Notes under the pieces: model-generated | What the model was told of the DNA's origin: nothing | The model's database searches: none | The model's input: only the letters and a program-made list of their open reading frames with translations | Made by a program: the position numbers and the translations under genes | Shown here: piece by piece, positions 1-7,462 of the stretch | Numbering within the stretch: the stretch's first letter is position 1 | Layout: the number at the start of each line of letters is the position of its first letter | From: Thiodiazotropha sp040507245 | GTDB lineage: Bacteria; Pseudomonadota; Gammaproteobacteria; Chromatiales; Chromatiaceae | Assembly: GCA_040507245.1 (NCBI GenBank) | Contig: JBEVVH010000116.1 | Coordinates: forward strand, 1-11,147 | Reading direction: 5' to 3' | DNA: 11,147 nucleotides

Positions 1-318
1 CCCTTTGGCGCCTACGGCTCGTCGGGTTTCCAGTATCGCCTCGCGACTACCGGGGACTACCAGCCTTCGCTTCGCTTTCCCTGGCTGGCAACGTTTGACC
101 CGGCCATTTTGATGATTGTCCATGAGTTTTTGTCACCACCCGATCATTCAGCGGATTACCCGCATTCCGTTGCCGTACCGAGTGTAACTGATCTGGTCGC
201 AGGATTATTGAAACAATGGGCATACACTCCCGCGAGCGCCAACCCGCTCACTGCTCATCTCTGTTTATCGGCACTTGGCAATCGAGCTTTAACGGTTAAG
301 TTGGGACCATTTGGGTAA
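1..318 (+). other. Open reading frame entering from the left edge, unrecognised
   Basis: One frame is open from the first base to a TAA at 316-318, about 105 codons with no stop. The only internal ATG codons are at 109 and 112, so if coding this is the C-terminal part of a longer protein. The translation begins PFGAYGSSGFQYRL and ends ALTVKLGPFG; I do not recognise any domain, membrane segment or catalytic motif. Third-position GC appears lower than in the rnf genes, and the frame includes an inverted repeat (CCAGCC at 60-65, GGCTGG at 83-88). It could be a real gene end, a remnant of a mobile element, or a chance open frame. No ribosome binding site helps decide. Confidence 0.25.
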
Positions 319-518
319 TACCAGAAAACACCCGTCAATCCGCTAACTAACCAATGATTAACGCTTATTCATCTGCACGTCTTAAGATTGACGACTTGTC
401 CTGGTTTTCCGGAAACTCATATATGGAAATCGATGCTTGGGGAAAAAAGAGAGTGCTCGCCTATGTACTGAAACAATTGTTCACACAACTGGAAATACAC
501 AAATGCTTGTTATTTAGA

Positions 519-539
519 TTCTTCTGTAACTCAGAAGAA
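519..539. repeat. Short perfect hairpin
   Basis: TTCTTCTG at 519-526 pairs with CAGAAGAA at 532-539 around a 5-nt loop. No T-run follows on either strand, so an intrinsic terminator is not well supported. It lies 3' of metY and next to the larger imperfect hairpin at 557-593. Confidence 0.4.
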
Positions 540-556
540 GATTCAGAAGATTGACA

Positions 557-593
557 CCCATCCCACCACCCACACCTCAGTGTAGGTGATGGG
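557..593 (-). terminator. Imperfect hairpin 3' of metY, possible terminator
   Basis: CCCATC at 557-562 pairs with GATGGG at 588-593. Inner pairing of ACC (565-567) with GGT (585-587) and ACAC (572-575) with GTGT (580-583) extends the stem with bulges. It starts 17 nt past the metY stop codon on the minus strand, where a terminator is expected. However, no U-tract follows in that direction, so it may act with Rho, protect the 3' end, or do nothing. Confidence 0.35.
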
Positions 594-609
594 AAAAGTT
601 GCCGATTGA

Positions 610-1887
610 CTAAGCGTTGGCCGCCTCCAACGCCTGGCTGATATCCGCAATGATGTCATCCACGTGTTCGATGCCGATCGACAATCTCACCATGTCGGCA
701 CTGACTCCGGCGGTTGCCTGCTCCTGCTCGTTCAACTGACGGTGGGTGGTGGTGGCCGGATGACAGGCCAGTGACTTGGCGTCACCGATATTGACCAATC
801 GCAGAATCATCTGAAGCGCATCGATAAAACGCGCTCCGGCCTCCGGGCCGCCTTCGATACCGAAACTGAGAATGCCGGAGGCCTGCCCCTTGGTGATTTT
901 CTGGCAGCGATCAAAATGGGGGCTCTCGGGCAAGCCTGCGTAGTTGACCCACTTTACCTGAGGATGCTGTTTCAGGTATTCGGCCACCTTGAGGCTGTTC
1001 TCGCAATGGCGCTCCATGCGCAACCCCAGGGTTTCAAGACCCTGCATGATCAGAAATGCGCTGTGAGGCGAGAGGGCCGAACCGGTGTTGCGCAGGGGCA
1101 CCACCCGGCAGCGGGCAATGTAGGCCGCCGGTCCCAATGCTTCGGTGTAGACCACCCCGTGGTAGGAAGGATCCGGTTCGTTGAGCATCGGGAATCGTTG
1201 CTTGTTGCCTACCCAGTCGAATTTTCCCGAATCGATGATGATACCGCCGATGGTGGTGCCGTGACCGCCGATATACTTGGTCAGGGAGTGGACGATGATG
1301 TCCGCGCCGTGTTCGAAGGCACGGCACAAGTAGGGGGTGGCCACGGTATTGTCGACGATCAGGGGCACCCCATGGCGATGGGCGATCTCCGCCAGCCTCT
1401 CAAGATCCACCACGTTACCGGCCGGGTTGCCGATGGATTCGCAGAACAGCGCACGGGTCCTGGCGTCGATCAGACTTTCCATCTTCTCGTAGTCATCGAA
1501 GGATGCCATGCGCACATCAATACCCTGGCGCGGGAAGGTATGGGCAAACAGGTTGTAGGTGCCACCGTAGAGCTGGCTGGTGCTGACAATGTTGTCACCG
1601 CTCATGGTGATGCACTGAATCGCATAGGTGATCGCCGACATGCCGGAGGCCACCGCCAGGGCTCCGATGCCCCCCTCCATCTCCGCCAGACGCTGTTCCA
1701 GCACCGCGGTGGTGGGATTCATGATGCGGGTGTAGATGTTGCCCGGCACCTTCAGATCGAACAGGTCGGCACCATGCTGGGTGTCATCAAAAGTATAGGA
1801 GGTGGTCTGGTAGATCGGGACCGCGGCGGCTTTGGTGGTGGGTTCGGATTGGTAGCCCGCGTGCAGGGCCAGGGATTCCAGTTTCAT
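610..1887 (-). CDS. metY: O-acetylhomoserine sulfhydrylase (O-acetylhomoserine aminocarboxypropyltransferase)
   Basis: A 425-residue cytoplasmic PLP enzyme of the Cys/Met metabolism family. The MetY branch makes homocysteine from O-acetylhomoserine and sulfide, giving direct sulfhydrylation in methionine synthesis. Visible hallmarks are the N-terminal LALHAGY (residues 6-12), YTRIMNPT (52-59) with the phosphate-binding Tyr and Arg, ASGMSAI (80-86), the SQLYGGTYNLF stretch (104-114), VDNT (178-181) with the PLP-contacting Asp, and SLTKYIGGHG (201-210), where Lys204 is the expected Schiff-base lysine. The length of about 425 residues and the long region after the lysine fit MetY better than MetB, MetC or MetZ, which are about 380-400. 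The start ATG is supported by GAGG at 1893-1896, 5 nt upstream. The gene stands alone and is divergent from the rnf operon. Substrate preference (acetyl versus succinyl homoserine) is inferred from family resemblance. Confidence 0.93.
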   Translation of the reverse strand: MKLESLALHAGYQSEPTTKAAAVPIYQTTSYTFDDTQHGADLFDLKVPGNIYTRIMNPTTAVLEQRLAEMEGGIGALAVASGMSAITYAIQCITMSGDNIVSTSQLYGGTYNLFAHTFPRQGIDVRMASFDDYEKMESLIDARTRALFCESIGNPAGNVVDLERLAEIAHRHGVPLIVDNTVATPYLCRAFEHGADIIVHSLTKYIGGHGTTIGGIIIDSGKFDWVGNKQRFPMLNEPDPSYHGVVYTEALGPAAYIARCRVVPLRNTGSALSPHSAFLIMQGLETLGLRMERHCENSLKVAEYLKQHPQVKWVNYAGLPESPHFDRCQKITKGQASGILSFGIEGGPEAGARFIDALQMILRLVNIGDAKSLACHPATTTHRQLNEQEQATAGVSADMVRLSIGIEHVDDIIADISQALEAANA

Positions 1888-1922
1888 GTTTTCCTCGCAT
1901 CTTCTGGTTGTTATGTCCGGGT

Positions 1923-1951
1923 ACCATAAACGCCATTTAGTCGGCCATCAA
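1923..1951 (-). promoter_or_regulatory. Candidate sigma70 promoter for metY
   Basis: Read on the minus strand, TTGATG (1946-1951) and TATGGT (1923-1928) match the -35 and -10 consensus at 4 of 6 positions each, with an ideal 17-nt spacer. Transcription would begin near 1915 and leave a leader of about 28 nt that contains the GAGG ribosome binding site. I see no clear MetJ box and no S-adenosylmethionine riboswitch fold in the leader, which is too short for one from this start site. Confidence 0.45.
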
Positions 1952-2131
1952 GACACTGGATGACCGCCCCATGTATTGCACTTGAGACATCCCCGACTCC
2001 CGGGACCGACGAAGCCGGGGCGGCACCATCCAATTGATCGGCATTCCCCACCGTTTGCGCCTTATCAATGCGGTTTTGCCGAAAATCCCCCATATTGAAC
2101 CCCGTCCGTGAAATCACCTCTTACTCACGAG

Positions 2132-2160
2132 TTGTATCCACGCAAACAGCCGCTTATCCT
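2132..2160 (+). promoter_or_regulatory. Weak candidate promoter for the rnf operon
   Basis: TTGTAT (2132-2137) and TATCCT (2155-2160) are separated by 17 nt and match the sigma70 boxes at 3 and 4 of 6 positions. The leader to the rnfA ATG at 2190 would be about 22 nt. No strong Shine-Dalgarno sequence precedes that ATG. The call is tentative, since an alternative sigma factor or activator-dependent promoter is equally possible. Confidence 0.25.
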
Positions 2161-2189
2161 TAGCGCACTGGTTGAATATCGGTTAATCC

Positions 2190-2771
2190 ATGCAAGAGTA
2201 CGCCCTCATCCTGATCAGCACCGTGCTGGTTAACAACTTCGTATTGGTCAAGTTTCTTGGCCTGTGCCCGTTCATGGGCGTCTCGCGCAAGCTGGAAACC
2301 GCCACCGGCATGGGCCTCGCGACCACCTTCGTCCTGACCCTTTCGGCCATCTGTTCCTATCTGATCAATGAGTACGTGCTGGTACCCCTGGCACTGGAAT
2401 ACCTGCGCACCATCGCCTTCATCCTGGTGATCGCCGTAGTGGTCCAGTTCACCGAAATGGTGATGCACAAAACCAGCCCGATGCTCTACCAGGTGCTGGG
2501 CATCTTCCTGCCCCTGATCACTACCAACTGCGCGGTGCTCGGCGTGGCCCTGCTCAACACCCAGGAGCAGCACGGGTTCATCGAGTCCGCCCTGTATGGC
2601 TTCGGCGCCGCAGCCGGATTCTCCCTGGTGCTGATACTGTTCGCCGGGATCCGCGAGCGGGTCGCGGTGGCGGATGTGCCCGAACCCCTGCAGGGCAACG
2701 CCATAGCCCTGATCACCGCCGGTCTGATGTCCCTGGCGTTCATGGGTTTTGCCGGCCTGGTCTCGGTGTGA
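2190..2771 (+). CDS. rnfA: Rnf/Rsx electron transport complex subunit A
   Basis: A 193-residue inner-membrane protein of the RnfA/RnfE (NqrE/NqrD-like) family, built of about six hydrophobic helices and matching the usual family length. The N-terminus (EYALILISTVLVNNFVLVKF) and the LGLCPFMG motif are diagnostic. Cys25 in LGLCPF and Cys113 in TTNCAVLG are the positions that, with the matching cysteines of RnfE, hold the intramembrane iron-sulfur cluster carrying electrons across the bilayer in Rnf and Na+-NQR structures. It is the first gene of the rnfABCDGE operon; its TGA lies 10 nt before the rnfB start. The start codon rests on N-terminal conservation, as the ribosome binding site is weak. 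Confidence 0.95.
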   Translation: MQEYALILISTVLVNNFVLVKFLGLCPFMGVSRKLETATGMGLATTFVLTLSAICSYLINEYVLVPLALEYLRTIAFILVIAVVVQFTEMVMHKTSPMLYQVLGIFLPLITTNCAVLGVALLNTQEQHGFIESALYGFGAAAGFSLVLILFAGIRERVAVADVPEPLQGNAIALITAGLMSLAFMGFAGLVSV

Positions 2772-2781
2772 AGGTGCCGGC

Positions 2782-3345
2782 ATGCTGATCGCGATCCTCA
2801 CCATCACCCTGCTGGCCGCCCTGTTTGGCCTGCTGCTCGGCTACGCCAATATCCGTTTTCATGTCGAGGGGGATCCGATCACCGATCAGATCGAGAAGAT
2901 CCTGCCCCAGACCCAGTGTGGCCAGTGCGGTTTTGCCGGCTGCCGCCCCTACGCCGAGGCGATCGCCGGTGGCGAGGCGGAGATCAACCTGTGTCCCCCC
3001 GGCGGCGAATCGACCATGATCGCCCTCGCCGACCTGCTGGGCCGGGACCCGGTCCCGGTGGGAGAAGAAGGCGCCGTGGAAAAGCCCAAATCCATCGCCC
3101 TGATCCGCGAACAGGAGTGCATCGGCTGCACCCTGTGCCTGCAGGCCTGCCCCGTGGATGCGATCATCGGCGCGGCGAAACAGATGCACGTGGTCATCGC
3201 CAGCGAGTGCACCGGCTGCGAACGCTGTCTGCCCCCCTGCCCGGTGAACTGCATCGAGATGCAGCCGATCAGGCGGCATGCCAGCAACTGGCGCTGGCCC
3301 TTCCCTCAGTCCGGTACGGAAGAGATCGCGGGCGGGGTGCACTGA
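2782..3345 (+). CDS. rnfB: Rnf/Rsx electron transport complex subunit B, ferredoxin-type
   Basis: A 187-residue iron-sulfur subunit anchored by one N-terminal helix (residues 1-20, LIAILTITLLAALFGLLLG). It accepts electrons from or donates them to ferredoxin on the cytoplasmic side. After the anchor comes the Fe-S domain with C46, C49, C54 and C71, then two 4Fe-4S ferredoxin motifs: C113/C116/C119/C123 and C143/C146/C149/C153. I chose ATG 2782 over the in-frame ATG at 2749, which overlaps rnfA and adds a charged lead-in. ATG 2782 has GAAGG at 2770-2774 with a 7-nt spacer and puts the hydrophobic anchor at the N-terminus. The length is typical of the short proteobacterial RnfB, without the extra clusters found in some anaerobes. 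Confidence 0.95.
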   Translation: MLIAILTITLLAALFGLLLGYANIRFHVEGDPITDQIEKILPQTQCGQCGFAGCRPYAEAIAGGEAEINLCPPGGESTMIALADLLGRDPVPVGEEGAVEKPKSIALIREQECIGCTLCLQACPVDAIIGAAKQMHVVIASECTGCERCLPPCPVNCIEMQPIRRHASNWRWPFPQSGTEEIAGGVH

Positions 3346-3348
3346 CAC

Positions 3349-5052
3349 ATGTACGTCGAATCCAAGAAAGGCAAGACCCGGGAACTGTGGCGCTTTCACG
3401 GCGGCCTGCATGTGCCCGACCACAAGGAACTATCGCTGCACAAGCCCTTGCGGAATATCGCCCTACCAAAGCGCCTGGTGCTACCGTTTCAGCAGCACAT
3501 CGGCGCCCCGGCCCAGGCACTCGTGAAGGTGGGTGAGCGGGTGCTCAAAGGACAGATGATCGCCGACTCCCCGGCCCCGGTAACCGCCCCGCTGCATGCC
3601 CCCACTTCGGGACAGGTGGTGGAGATCGCGGAACATCTCATCCCGCACCCGTCAGGACTCACCGATCTGTGCATCGTGATCGAGCCCGACGGTCAGGAGG
3701 AGTGGGCAACCCTGCCCGAGCCGATCCAGGATTTTCGCGCCGCGGACCCGGACACCCTGCGGCGCCGCATCCGCGAATCAGGAATTGTCGGCATGGGCGG
3801 CGCCACCTTCCCTTCTGCGGTCAAACTCAACCCGGGGAAACCGATCAAGACCCTGATCATCAATGGCGCGGAGTGCGAACCCTACATCACCTGCGATGAC
3901 CGCCTGATGCAGGATTTCACCGACAAGGTGATGAACGGGGTACGCATCCTGCAGCACATGCTGCAGAGCGAAGAGTGCCTGATCGCCATCGAGGACAACA
4001 AGCCTGAGGCGATCCATGCCATGTTTCAGGCCCTGCGCGACGACGAGAATATCGAGGTGGTGCGCATCCCCACCCTCTACCCCAGCGGCGGCGAAAAGCA
4101 GCTGATCCACATCCTCACCGGACGCGAGGTACCCACTTCGGGCCTGCCCGCACAGATCGGTGTGATCTGCCACAACGTGGCCACCGCGGCGGCGATCGCC
4201 GATGCGGTGCTGGAGGGCCGCCCCCTGATCTCCCGCCTGGTAACCCTTACCGGGGAGGGTATGCAGGAACCGGGCAACTATCAGGTACCGATCGGCATCC
4301 TCGCCCATGAACTGATCGAGCAGGCCGGCGGCTACCGCAACCAGCCCCGTCAGCTGATCATGGGGGGGCCGATGATGGGGTTCGACCTGACCACGGACGA
4401 GGTACCCATCACCAAGGGCGCCAACTGCCTGCTGTGTCCGAGTGAAGCGGAGATGCCGGAACCGGAACCCGCCCGTGCCTGCATCCGCTGCGGACGCTGC
4501 GCCGATGTCTGCCCGGCACGCCTGCTGCCCCAGCAGATGTACTGGTACAGTCGCGCCAAGGACCTGGAGAAGACCCAGGACTACAATCTGTTCGACTGCA
4601 TCGAATGCGGCTGTTGTTCCCATGTCTGCCCCTCACACATCCCGCTGGTGCAGTATTTCCGCTATGCCAAGACCGAGAGCTGGGCCGCGGAGCAGGAACG
4701 TCGTGAGTCCGAGCGGGCCAAGCGCCGGCATGAATTCCGGGTTGCCCGGCTGGAACGTCTCGAGGCGGAGCGCAAGGCAAAACTGCGGCAGAAGAAAGAG
4801 GCCCTGAACAAACCGGCTCCGAAGAAAAAGCCGGCCCCCGCAGAGACCTCAGCCACAGACGCCAAGGACGCCAAGCAAGCAGCCATCGAAGCCGCCATGA
4901 AACGGGCCGCGGAAAAGAAGGCCCAACAGGCGCAGCAACCCAGGAACACGGAGAATCTGACCCCCAGCCAGCAACGTCAGATCGACGCGGTCGAACAGCG
5001 CCGCAAGGCCGCCGAGTCGAAATCCCAGGATCAACCGGAGCAACCCTCCTGA
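3349..5052 (+). CDS. rnfC: Rnf/Rsx electron transport complex subunit C, NADH/FMN and Fe-S protein
   Basis: A 567-residue peripheral subunit, the presumed NADH dehydrogenase entry point of the complex. The first 130 residues hold the RnfC barrel-sandwich domain (HGGLHVPDHK; APTSGQVVEI). The NuoF-like flavin/NADH fold follows, with GMGGATFPSAVKL (148-160), INGAECEPY (171-179) and SGGEKQL (246-252). Two 4Fe-4S motifs are C378/C381/C384/C388 and C417/C420/C423/C427. Residues about 445-560 form a charged, Ala/Lys/Glu/Gln-rich tail predicted to be helical or coiled and ending in disordered sequence; similar long tails are known in enterobacterial RsxC. The start lies 3 nt after the rnfB stop and the stop overlaps the rnfD ATG by one base (TGATG). 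A possible GGGG-type ribosome binding site lies at 3334-3337. Confidence 0.95.
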   Translation: MYVESKKGKTRELWRFHGGLHVPDHKELSLHKPLRNIALPKRLVLPFQQHIGAPAQALVKVGERVLKGQMIADSPAPVTAPLHAPTSGQVVEIAEHLIPHPSGLTDLCIVIEPDGQEEWATLPEPIQDFRAADPDTLRRRIRESGIVGMGGATFPSAVKLNPGKPIKTLIINGAECEPYITCDDRLMQDFTDKVMNGVRILQHMLQSEECLIAIEDNKPEAIHAMFQALRDDENIEVVRIPTLYPSGGEKQLIHILTGREVPTSGLPAQIGVICHNVATAAAIADAVLEGRPLISRLVTLTGEGMQEPGNYQVPIGILAHELIEQAGGYRNQPRQLIMGGPMMGFDLTTDEVPITKGANCLLCPSEAEMPEPEPARACIRCGRCADVCPARLLPQQMYWYSRAKDLEKTQDYNLFDCIECGCCSHVCPSHIPLVQYFRYAKTESWAAEQERRESERAKRRHEFRVARLERLEAERKAKLRQKKEALNKPAPKKKPAPAETSATDAKDAKQAAIEAAMKRAAEKKAQQAQQPRNTENLTPSQQRQIDAVEQRRKAAESKSQDQPEQPS

Positions 5053-6095
5053 TGGAATTTCATACCCACAGCTCACCCCATACCCAAAGGCCCAACCGGG
5101 TCGATCGGGTGATGTTGCAGGTGGTGCTCGCGCTGCTGCCCGGCACTGCGGCGCTGATCTTCTATTTCGGCTGGGGAGTACTGCTGAATGTGATCCTCGC
5201 GGTAGGCTCCGCCCTGGCCTTCGAAGCCCTGGTGATGCGTCTGCGCAAACGCCCGGTGAAGCCGGTTCTGATGGATCTCAGCGCGGTGGTCACCGCGCTG
5301 CTATTCGCGGTGGCGATCCCCCCGTTGATGCCCTGGTGGCTGGTGGTGCTGGGCATGGCCTTCGCCATCATCATGGTGAAACAGATGTACGGAGGCCTGG
5401 GTTACAACCCGTTCAACCCGGCCATGGCGGCCTATGTGCTGCTGCTGATCTCCTACCCGGTGGCGATGACCAGCTGGCTGCCCCCGGGTCTGCTGGCCGA
5501 ACACAGCCTGAGCCTGAGCCAGGTTCTGACCTACAAGTTCGCCGGGGTACTTCCCACCGGCCTGAGCCTGGACGCCGTCACCATGGCAACGCCGCTGGAC
5601 GTGATGAGCACCAAGCTGGACCAGAACATCATGATCAGCGAGATCCGCCAGAGCCCGCTGTGGGGAGATTTCGGCGGTCTGGGCTGGGAGTGGGTCGGCA
5701 ACTGGTTTCTGATGGGCGGTATCTGGATGGTCTACAAACGCACCATCACCTGGCAGATCCCGCTGGCATTTCTCGCAGGCCTGGTCGGCATGGCAGCCCT
5801 GTTCTGGCTGTTCGATTCGGAACGCTATCCTTTCCCCCTGTTCCACGTGTTCAGCGGCGGGGCCATCCTGGGCGCCTTTTTCATTGCCACCGATCCGGTC
5901 ACTGCCTGTACCACCCGGGCCGGGCAACTGATCTACGGGGTCGCGATCGGGGTCCTGGTCTACATCATTCGTACCTGGGGCGGCTATCCGGACGCGGTGG
6001 CGTTTGCGGTGCTGCTGATGAACATGGCGGCACCCACCATCGACTATTACACCCGCCCCCGCACTTACGGGCATGGAGCGATCAAAAATGAATAG
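5052..6095 (+). CDS. rnfD: Rnf/Rsx electron transport complex subunit D
   Basis: A 347-residue integral membrane protein of the NqrB/RnfD family with about nine to ten hydrophobic segments, of normal length. It carries covalently bound FMN: the T-x-A-T motif in DAVTMATPL makes Thr180 the likely phosphoester acceptor. Other family landmarks are GGLGYNPFNPAM (114-125) and IATDPVTACTT (278-288). In Na+-NQR the related NqrB contributes to the ion path, so a role for RnfD in ion translocation is inferred. The ATG shares one base with the rnfC stop, indicating translational coupling; GGAG at 5037-5040 sits 11 nt upstream. The 3' end overlaps rnfG by 8 nt. Confidence 0.95.
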   Translation: MEFHTHSSPHTQRPNRVDRVMLQVVLALLPGTAALIFYFGWGVLLNVILAVGSALAFEALVMRLRKRPVKPVLMDLSAVVTALLFAVAIPPLMPWWLVVLGMAFAIIMVKQMYGGLGYNPFNPAMAAYVLLLISYPVAMTSWLPPGLLAEHSLSLSQVLTYKFAGVLPTGLSLDAVTMATPLDVMSTKLDQNIMISEIRQSPLWGDFGGLGWEWVGNWFLMGGIWMVYKRTITWQIPLAFLAGLVGMAALFWLFDSERYPFPLFHVFSGGAILGAFFIATDPVTACTTRAGQLIYGVAIGVLVYIIRTWGGYPDAVAFAVLLMNMAAPTIDYYTRPRTYGHGAIKNE

Positions 6096-6747
6096 TCGCC
6101 GCGCCATCCTCATGGCTTCCGTGATTCTGGGGGCGTTCGCCGTAGCCGGCACGGCGCTGGTCGCATTCACCCACATGGCCACCGCGGCCCGCATCGAACA
6201 CAACGAGCGGGAGGCCCTGCTGGAGTCATTGCACGCCCTGGTCCCCGAGGCCAGTGTCGACAACGACATGGTCTCCGATGTCATCGAAATCAGCGAGCCG
6301 GACTTTCTTGGCGGTCCGCAGACCACCGTCTATCGGGGACGCAAGATGGAGCAGCCCGTTGCGGCGGTGCTCACCACCATGGTGCCCAACGGCTACAGCG
6401 GACCGATCAAGCTGCTGGTGGCGGTGGGCTATGACGGTACCCTGGGTGGCGTCCGGGTGATCAGTCACAAGGAAACCCCGGGACTGGGGGACAAGATCGA
6501 GGAGAACCGTTCGGACTGGATCTACGGCTTTACCGGCAAATCCCTGGGCAACCCACCGCTGGAAAAATGGGCGGTCAAGCGTGACGGCGGCGTGTTCGAC
6601 CAGTTCACCGGCGCCACCATCACCCCGCGGTCGGTGGTCGAGGCGGTGAAAAAGACCCTGATCTATGTGCGCGACCACCAAGATGCCCTGTACGACCGGC
6701 CAAACGCCACCACCGCTGCAAAACCCGAGGGAGGCGCGCATGGCTGA
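6088..6747 (+). CDS. rnfG: Rnf/Rsx electron transport complex subunit G, flavoprotein
   Basis: A 219-residue protein with one N-terminal membrane anchor (about residues 7-28) and a periplasmic FMN-binding domain of the NqrC/RnfG type. The motif FTGAT (173-177) gives Thr177 as the covalent FMN attachment site. HKETPGLGDKI (127-137) is the second conserved block. The ATG at 6088 is preferred over the in-frame ATG at 6073: GGAG at 6075-6078 lies 9 nt before 6088, and the shorter form starts just ahead of the anchor. The gene overlaps rnfD by 8 nt and rnfE by 8 nt. Electrons are thought to pass from the RnfA/RnfE membrane cluster to RnfG and on to RnfD. Confidence 0.94.
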   Translation: MNSRRAILMASVILGAFAVAGTALVAFTHMATAARIEHNEREALLESLHALVPEASVDNDMVSDVIEISEPDFLGGPQTTVYRGRKMEQPVAAVLTTMVPNGYSGPIKLLVAVGYDGTLGGVRVISHKETPGLGDKIEENRSDWIYGFTGKSLGNPPLEKWAVKRDGGVFDQFTGATITPRSVVEAVKKTLIYVRDHQDALYDRPNATTAAKPEGGAHG

Positions 6748-7432
6748 TCACTCCTACCGGCAGATCGTCACGGACGGTCTGTGGCACAACAACCAGGCCC
6801 TTGTGGCGCTGCTGGGCCTGTGCCCATTACTTGCGGTGAGTAACACCGCGATCAACGGTCTCGGCCTGGGACTCGCCACCACCCTGGTGCTGGTCGCGTC
6901 CAACGGCACGGTGTCATTGATTCGCAACCTGGTGAGGCCGGAGGTTCGGCTGCCGGTTTTCGTCCTGGTAATCGCCTCGTTCGTGACCGCTATCGAACTC
7001 GGGATGAATGCCTACTTTCATGAACTCTACAAGATTCTCGGCATCTTTATCCCGCTGATCGTCACCAACTGCACCATCATCGGCCGGGCCGAGGCCTTCG
7101 CCTCGAAGAACAATTTCAGCCGTTCGCTCCTCGATGGCCTGAGTATCGGCATCGGCTTCACCCTGGTGCTGATGACCCTGGGCGGGATGCGCGAACTGGT
7201 GGGTCAGGGCACCCTGTTCGACCAGGCTCAGCTGATGTTCGGAGACGCCGCGCAGAACCTGACCCTGAAGATCGAAGATTTCCCCGGCATGCTGGTGGCG
7301 ATCCTGCCCCCGGGGGCATTCATCGGTCTGGGCCTGATGATCACGGCCAAAAACCTGATCGACAAGCGGCTCGCCCAGCGCAAGCGTGCCCAGACCGCCC
7401 TGACCGATGAACCCCAAGGCGTGGCCGGCTGA
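6740..7432 (+). CDS. rnfE: Rnf/Rsx electron transport complex subunit E
   Basis: A 230-residue membrane protein paralogous to RnfA, with about six helices. It has the paired cysteine motifs LGLCPLLAVS (Cys28) and VTNCTIIGRAEAFA (Cys111), which complete the intramembrane iron-sulfur site shared with RnfA. The ATG at 6740 is preferred to upstream in-frame codons: a strong GAGGGAGG (6727-6734) sits 5 nt before it and the product then begins MADHSYRQI, as in relatives. The C-terminal 25 residues are charged and probably cytoplasmic. It is the last rnf gene; the following gene is rsmE, not the endonuclease III gene nth that often follows in enterobacteria. Confidence 0.95.
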   Translation: MADHSYRQIVTDGLWHNNQALVALLGLCPLLAVSNTAINGLGLGLATTLVLVASNGTVSLIRNLVRPEVRLPVFVLVIASFVTAIELGMNAYFHELYKILGIFIPLIVTNCTIIGRAEAFASKNNFSRSLLDGLSIGIGFTLVLMTLGGMRELVGQGTLFDQAQLMFGDAAQNLTLKIEDFPGMLVAILPPGAFIGLGLMITAKNLIDKRLAQRKRAQTALTDEPQGVAG

Positions 7433-7462
7433 GCCGAATATCCGCACTGATCTGTCACACCC

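Larger units (their letters stand above)
319..609. other. Gene-poor stretch downstream of metY
   Basis: Nothing here reads as a convincing gene. A 66-codon frame at 354-554 has no clear ribosome binding site, AT-rich codons and a low-complexity end (EEDSED), and I regard it as chance. The stretch is visibly richer in A and T than the DNA to its right. It holds two hairpins, at 519-539 and 557-593, listed separately. Confidence 0.5.
1888..2189. other. Divergent spacer between metY and rnfA
   Basis: This 302-bp region holds the upstream signals of both metY (minus) and the rnf operon (plus). A 68-codon minus-strand frame at 1911-2117 overlaps the metY promoter, resembles no known family to me and is probably chance. 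No convincing FNR or ArcA palindrome was found by eye. Confidence 0.5.

Noticed and set aside
354..554. 66-codon plus-strand frame
   Set aside because: No ribosome binding site, no recognised motif, and the end overlaps a hairpin; likely chance.
1888..1922. Possible S-adenosylmethionine riboswitch or MetJ operator before metY
   Set aside because: The leader from the predicted start is only about 28 nt, and no AGACGTCT-like box was found.
916..1929. Long plus-strand open frame (337 codons) opposite metY
   Set aside because: It is antisense to a gene with clear PLP-enzyme motifs; its translation is low-complexity Gly/His/Val-rich and has no ribosome binding site.
1911..2117. 68-codon minus-strand frame upstream of metY
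   Set aside because: It overlaps the best metY promoter candidate and shows no family resemblance.
2160..2807. 215-codon minus-strand frame opposite rnfA
   Set aside because: It is the antisense of a conserved membrane protein, giving Gln/Gly/His-rich translation.
3778..4623. 281-codon minus-strand frame opposite rnfC
   Set aside because: It is a shadow of the GC-rich rnfC codons; no family resemblance is seen, and the sense strand encodes intact Fe-S motifs.
5301..6326. 341-codon minus-strand frame across rnfD and rnfG
   Set aside because: It spans two overlapping real genes on the other strand and reads as His/Gln/Asp-rich antisense sequence.
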